From G963677085 sp963677085 (lineage in GTDB: Bacteria > Planctomycetota > Planctomycetia > Pirellulales > Thermoguttaceae), in NCBI GenBank assembly GCA_963677085.2, contig CAXXFH010000006.1, positions 62,001 through 126,000 on the forward strand: a stretch of 64,000 nucleotides of DNA, in the 5' to 3' direction. Below the pieces are notes generated by a model. It saw only the letters and a program-made list of their open reading frames with translations, was not told the origin of the DNA and did no database searches. Below, in pieces: positions 60,222-64,000 of this stretch. The position numbers and the translations under genes are program-made. Position 1 is the first letter of the stretch. Every line of letters starts with the position of its first letter.

Positions 60222-61247
60222 ATGAGTATTCACGATACACCAGAACAAGATTCACCAGAGGACGTAGGGGTTGTCCAGGCAAACGAGGAGCCGACGTTGC
60301 CCGAGGCGACGGCACCTCAAGAGCAGAGCGACTTTGCCTCAGCCAATCAGCGCCGCTTTTGCCGATATCCGCTTGCCGGGATGCAAATGTCGGCCGAACT
60401 ACAGGTGGGGCGACGTCGGATTCCGGCGCAGGTAATCAACGAATCGTCCGGCGGATTCGCCGTGGTGTGTGTCGAGGATCCTCAGGTGTCCGCCGACGAT
60501 GTCGTGCAGTTGCACAGCCCGAAGGGGTAGTTCGAGGTTCGGGTTGCCCATCTCAGCGAGTTGCCGCCGAAGCCGGGCGACCAATCCACACCGGTGTATC
60601 AACTGGGCCTGGAATATCTCGACGAGTCATGCGAAATACCTCGCGTTTTGCCCTGGGGAGAACGAATTCGGGTGGGTTGTCCCTTGTCATCGCAAGGGGC
60701 AACAGGCGCGGTCCTCACGGTAATGCTGTTCATTCTGCCACTGGGTTTCATCGCTTCCCATTTCATGAGCGACGGCAACATCTGGTCGGATGCGATTGAT
60801 TGGGTAACCCATTGTGAGTTGGGCCATTGGAGTTCGGAAACGAAGTCGGCTTCCCACGCGCCCGCAGCGCTTCATCCACCCGCAACCGGCAGCGGCGGGG
60901 AGGAATCATCGTCGACATCAGGCGAAAAGGAAATCAGCTCGGGCAGGGTGTCTCCGCGCGGCACATCTTCCCTCAACTCCCACGGCTTGTTGGGGCGTCT
61001 GCGAGTGCGCGACGTGACCATGGAACTCGGGCTGAACAATGAACAAAAAGGCGCGATCCAAAAGATCGTGACAGCGTCGGACGAAGCCCTCAAGACGCTT
61101 CAGTTGCAACGGTACGAATCTTCCGAGGAACTTGAGCGGCAACAACGAGCATTACGGACGGCGGCTCAGCGAGAAATCGAGAAGCATCTTACCCGGACGC
61201 AGCGTGAGCAATGGGCCGAATTGCTGGCGCGGGCCGGTTTGAAGTAA
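60222..61247 (+). pseudogene. PilZ-domain membrane protein interrupted by in-frame TAG
   Basis: From ATG 60222 (AGGAGA upstream) a PilZ-like region is read (RRFCRYPLAGMQMSAELQVG, RIPAQVINESSGGFAVVCVE) up to a TAG at 60528-60530. The same frame continues without shift (FEVRVAHLSELPPKPG, YQLGLEYLDES) to 61247, with a transmembrane helix (AVLTVMLFILPLGFIASHFM) and a helical tail resembling a Spy-type repeat (LGLNNEQKGAIQKIVTASDE). The stop probably replaces a TGG or other sense codon. The product would be a c-di-GMP-sensing protein of about 340 aa if read through. Could also be a sequencing error or a real short protein. Confidence 0.7.
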
Positions 61248-61488
61248 CGGTCCTCTCGGCGACAATTCCCAGAACGGCGCATCCGATACGAGCCGCGCAT
61301 TGAGTGTAACTGGGATTCGCGGTTGCCCCGCGTTCCCACGCTGCAACGTGGGACCCAGGGGGATAGGTCCTGCAATGTCGGGTCGTAACGCCCCGGTGTC
61401 TTCCAATTGAGTGTCGATCTCTGGCAGACGATAGTTGCAAGTGGCGTAGTCTACGTTTACTGCGGGAAATCTATCAGTTGCAGCGATA
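61248..61488. other. Gap with family A-like hairpin
   Basis: GTTCCCACG, CTGCAA, CGTGGGACC at 61332-61353 is a family A-like hairpin. No gene or clear promoter in the rest. Confidence 0.5.
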
Positions 61489-64000
61489 ATGACCATTTTA
61501 CTAGCCATGTTGATCGCAGGGCTTGGCCCGGACGTGCCGCTCGAAAATCGGTACCCGGGGGCGTCGACGGTCTTCACGTGCGATTTCTCCGCGAAGTGGG
61601 ACGAGAACTACGATCACTGGCCCGACAATTGGACGCGGCGCCGCGGTCCCGGCTACCCCCACTATGTCAATATCGAACTAACCGAGGAGCCGACTCCCAC
61701 GGGCGATCAATGTCTGAAGGTCCAGCTCGATGGCGGGGCGGCCGTGGCCTACACGCCGCCGATCGAGATCAGCCCGTTGTTCAGCTTCGTGCTGGAAGCG
61801 TATGTGAAGACCGATCAGCTCGAACACGACCGCGCCTATTTGTCGATTACGCTGCTGGATCGGCAACGGCGTCGCTTAGAGACGTTCTATTCGGAAAAAT
61901 ACCAGCAGACCGATGGTTGGTGCAAAGTACGCTTGGGTCCGGTCGAGCCGATAAGCGATCAGGCGCGTTTTGCTGTGGTCGGGCTCCATGTTCAACCGCT
62001 GAGGATGCGCGAGGACCTCAAGGGCGGGGCTTCGTTCGCCGACGTCTGGTTTGGTCGTCTGCCGCGGATGGCCCTGCGGAGCAACAAACCGTTTAATCTG
62101 TTCAATGTGGCCGAGGAGGTGGAGATCGAGTGTACGGCTTCCGGGCTTACCGGAACACCACCTAACATCACCTTTCGTCTGGAAGATGTGTTCGGCACGG
62201 TGCTTGCCGAATGGAAACATCCGCTGGAGGCCAAACCTGCGGAACTCGATTCCGAATTCATGCTCGATGCATTGCCGCCGGGACCTCCGGTGTTGGTGGG
62301 AGATCTACACTGGAAACCGCCGATTCCCGGGCCAGGGTATTATCGGGTCTGCACAACCATGGACGGCAAAGAGGCCTCGACATTTCTGCGCGAGATCGGT
62401 ATTGCGGTGATCGAGCCACGACGGACGCCGGCAGGCAGTCGGTTTGGTTGGACCCTGCCTCGCGGTGGTGCGCCGATACCGCTTCCCATGTTGAACCAGC
62501 TCATTGCTCAGGCAGGTATAGGGTGGGTGAAATATCCCTTCTGGTATGCCGACAAGGGCGACAACGAACGGATCGAGAAGTTGGTCAGTTTTGCCGAGCG
62601 GCTCGCCGCCCAGGGGATCGAACTGATTGGACTACTGAACGATCCACCGGAAACGCTGCGTACTCGCTATGGCGGGGCGCAGAATCTCACGGCTGCCGAT
62701 ATCTTTGCGCCTGACCCGAAAGTCTGGTACACCTCGCTGGAACCGGTGCTCACGCGATTAGCCACTCGAATCCGCTGGTGGCAGTTGGGCGACGATAGCG
62801 ATACCAGCTTCATCGGGTATCCAAATTTGTCGGCGAAGATTTCCCAGATCAAAACGGAAATGGACCGCGTTGGCCAGGATGTGGATTTGGTCCTGGGTTG
62901 GAATTGGGTGGATGCGCTGCCGAAGACCGATCAGTCGGTGCCTCCATGGCGAGCACTGGCACTGAAGGCCGAGCCGGTTTTGACCTACGAAGAACTCACC
63001 ATCTACTTGAAGGCTTCGCAAGACGCACCTACCCAGCGTTGGGCGACCCTTCAACCACTACCCCGCGATGAGTACTCGCCAGCCATTCGTGCGACCGACT
63101 TGGTACGGCGGATGATTGCCGCGAAGATCAACGGGGCGGAGGCCATCTTCTGTCCCGAACCATTCGACACCCGTTGCGGTTTGATGAACGACGACGGGAC
63201 GCCCGGCGAACTCTTCTTGCCTTGGCGCACGACGGCCCTGTTGCTCGGGGGGGCCAAGTTCATCGGTAGCATCGACCTGCCCGATGGCAGCCCAAACCTC
63301 GTCTTCGCCCGGGCCAAAGACGCCGTTATGGTGATCTGGAACGATGAGCCGGTCGAGGAGGTGCTGTACCTGGGGAAGAATGTCAAGCAAGTCGACCTGT
63401 GGGGGCACGAAGTGCAAGTGCCGCAACAGGGACATCGTCACGTGGTAGTGGCCGGGCCAGTACCCAGTTTCGTTACCGGACTAAACGAAGCGATTACTCG
63501 GTGGCGAATGGACTTCCAGTTCTCGCGATATCGGCTGCCCAGTGTGTTTGGGTATTCACACAAAGATTCATTCAAATTGAAGAACCATTTCGATCGCGGC
63601 ACCAGCGGGGAAGCCCGCCTGGTTATGCCCGAAATTTGGACCGTGGACCCCGAGATAACTAGTTTCCGATTGGCGGCCGGCGAGGAGGCCCAGCAACCGT
63701 TCAAGGTGCTTTTACCCTTCAACGCCAGCAGTGGGCGCCATGCGGTCCGGATCGATTTCGATGTTCACGCCGACGACCGCTATCGGTTCAGCGTCTATCG
63801 CCACATCGACATCGGCATGGGCGACGTGTATATTGAGGTCCACACCCAACTCAACGAAAAGGGCGACCTCGAAGTTCAGCAGCGATTCGTCAACGAAACG
63901 GGCGGTCGAGTGAGCTTCCGTTGCCAGTTGTTCGCCGCCGGGCGCCGGCGGTTGAAGAGTCAGGTAATCGACGTGCGCCGCGTTCCCGATGTCACGCTCT
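61489..64000 (+). CDS. Large glycoside-hydrolase-like protein, truncated by window end
   Basis: An open frame from ATG 61489 to the last base (about 837 codons seen, no stop). It starts with a short hydrophobic signal-like segment (MTILLAMLIAGLG). Residues about 30-190 read like a beta-sandwich (STVFTCDFSAKWDENY, VAYTPPIEISPLFSFVLEAY); from about 300 there is a TIM-barrel-like region: SRFGWTLPRGGAPIPLPMLN, GIGWVKYPFWYADKGDNE, RIRWWQLGDDSDTSFIGY, DLVLGWNWVDALPKTDQS. The last part has beta-rich features (FVYRHIDIG-type YRFSVYRHIDIGMGDVYIEV). Family not named; likely acts on polysaccharides outside the cell. Confidence 0.75.
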   Translation, partial: MTILLAMLIAGLGPDVPLENRYPGASTVFTCDFSAKWDENYDHWPDNWTRRRGPGYPHYVNIELTEEPTPTGDQCLKVQLDGGAAVAYTPPIEISPLFSFVLEAYVKTDQLEHDRAYLSITLLDRQRRRLETFYSEKYQQTDGWCKVRLGPVEPISDQARFAVVGLHVQPLRMREDLKGGASFADVWFGRLPRMALRSNKPFNLFNVAEEVEIECTASGLTGTPPNITFRLEDVFGTVLAEWKHPLEAKPAELDSEFMLDALPPGPPVLVGDLHWKPPIPGPGYYRVCTTMDGKEASTFLREIGIAVIEPRRTPAGSRFGWTLPRGGAPIPLPMLNQLIAQAGIGWVKYPFWYADKGDNERIEKLVSFAERLAAQGIELIGLLNDPPETLRTRYGGAQNLTAADIFAPDPKVWYTSLEPVLTRLATRIRWWQLGDDSDTSFIGYPNLSAKISQIKTEMDRVGQDVDLVLGWNWVDALPKTDQSVPPWRALALKAEPVLTYEELTIYLKASQDAPTQRWATLQPLPRDEYSPAIRATDLVRRMIAAKINGAEAIFCPEPFDTRCGLMNDDGTPGELFLPWRTTALLLGGAKFIGSIDLPDGSPNLVFARAKDAVMVIWNDEPVEEVLYLGKNVKQVDLWGHEVQVPQQGHRHVVVAGPVPSFVTGLNEAITRWRMDFQFSRYRLPSVFGYSHKDSFKLKNHFDRGTSGEARLVMPEIWTVDPEITSFRLAAGEEAQQPFKVLLPFNASSGRHAVRIDFDVHADDRYRFSVYRHIDIGMGDVYIEVHTQLNEKGDLEVQQRFVNETGGRVSFRCQLFAAGRRRLKSQVIDVRRVPDVTL

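Overview
The window looks like a chromosome segment of a Planctomycetota bacterium, probably Pirellulales-like. This is inferred, not proven. The support is GC-rich coding DNA, many secreted proteins without strong Shine-Dalgarno sites, a CFPSR-type sulfatase, two Asp-box (BNR) proteins, a DUF4838/malectin glycosidase-like protein, LPS-export and outer-membrane genes, and a very dense set of intergenic palindromic repeats. No rRNA, tRNA or CRISPR array was recognised.

Layout. 0-3 kb: a cobalamin/iron-siderophore ABC importer (binding protein, ATPase, permease). 3.5-13 kb: a secreted BNR protein, then a probable carbohydrate catabolic module with a GntR/LacI-type regulator, UroD-fold enzyme, MFS sugar porter and secreted DUF4838/malectin protein. 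13-20 kb: a secreted unknown, then a heavy-metal efflux set (His/Cys-rich leader protein, CzcB-like adaptor, CzcA-like RND pump). 20-24 kb: a methyltransferase, an FMN riboswitch controlling ribB, and a sulfatase. 24-28 kb: scpB with a long acidic tail, an unknown, and a cysteine desulfurase. 28-33.6 kb: dnaA-like, a probable origin, dnaN, a DUF721/DciA gene and gyrB, the classical replication-origin neighbourhood without recF. 33.7-39 kb: three poorly known genes, an IS256-family element and a second BNR protein. 39.7-48.7 kb: MATE exporter, phoB-phoR-phoU, a two-domain putative protease, a lipoprotein and a PGPGW-like membrane protein. 48.8-55 kb is a scrambled accessory zone: an MNT-HEPN fusion, an argC 3' fragment, a beta-barrel gene with a duplicated 3' fragment, a decayed REP-associated transposase between inverted REP hairpins, and an IS110-family element. 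55-60 kb: lptB and two unusual type I signal peptidases, each with a zinc ribbon and a long insertion. 60-64 kb: a PilZ gene broken by an in-frame stop and a large glycoside-hydrolase-like gene that runs off the end.

The most interesting material is between genes. At least nine dispersed repeat families can be read by eye. One (family F) has a conserved stem-loop placed 28-56 bp upstream of three start codons. Another (family B, up to about 118 bp) recurs at six or more sites, including one copy that lies in frame inside the metal-binding leader protein. The origin region, with an AT-rich CTA/ACT repeat and a DnaA that lacks its N-terminal domain, and the paired zinc-ribbon signal peptidases also merit follow-up.
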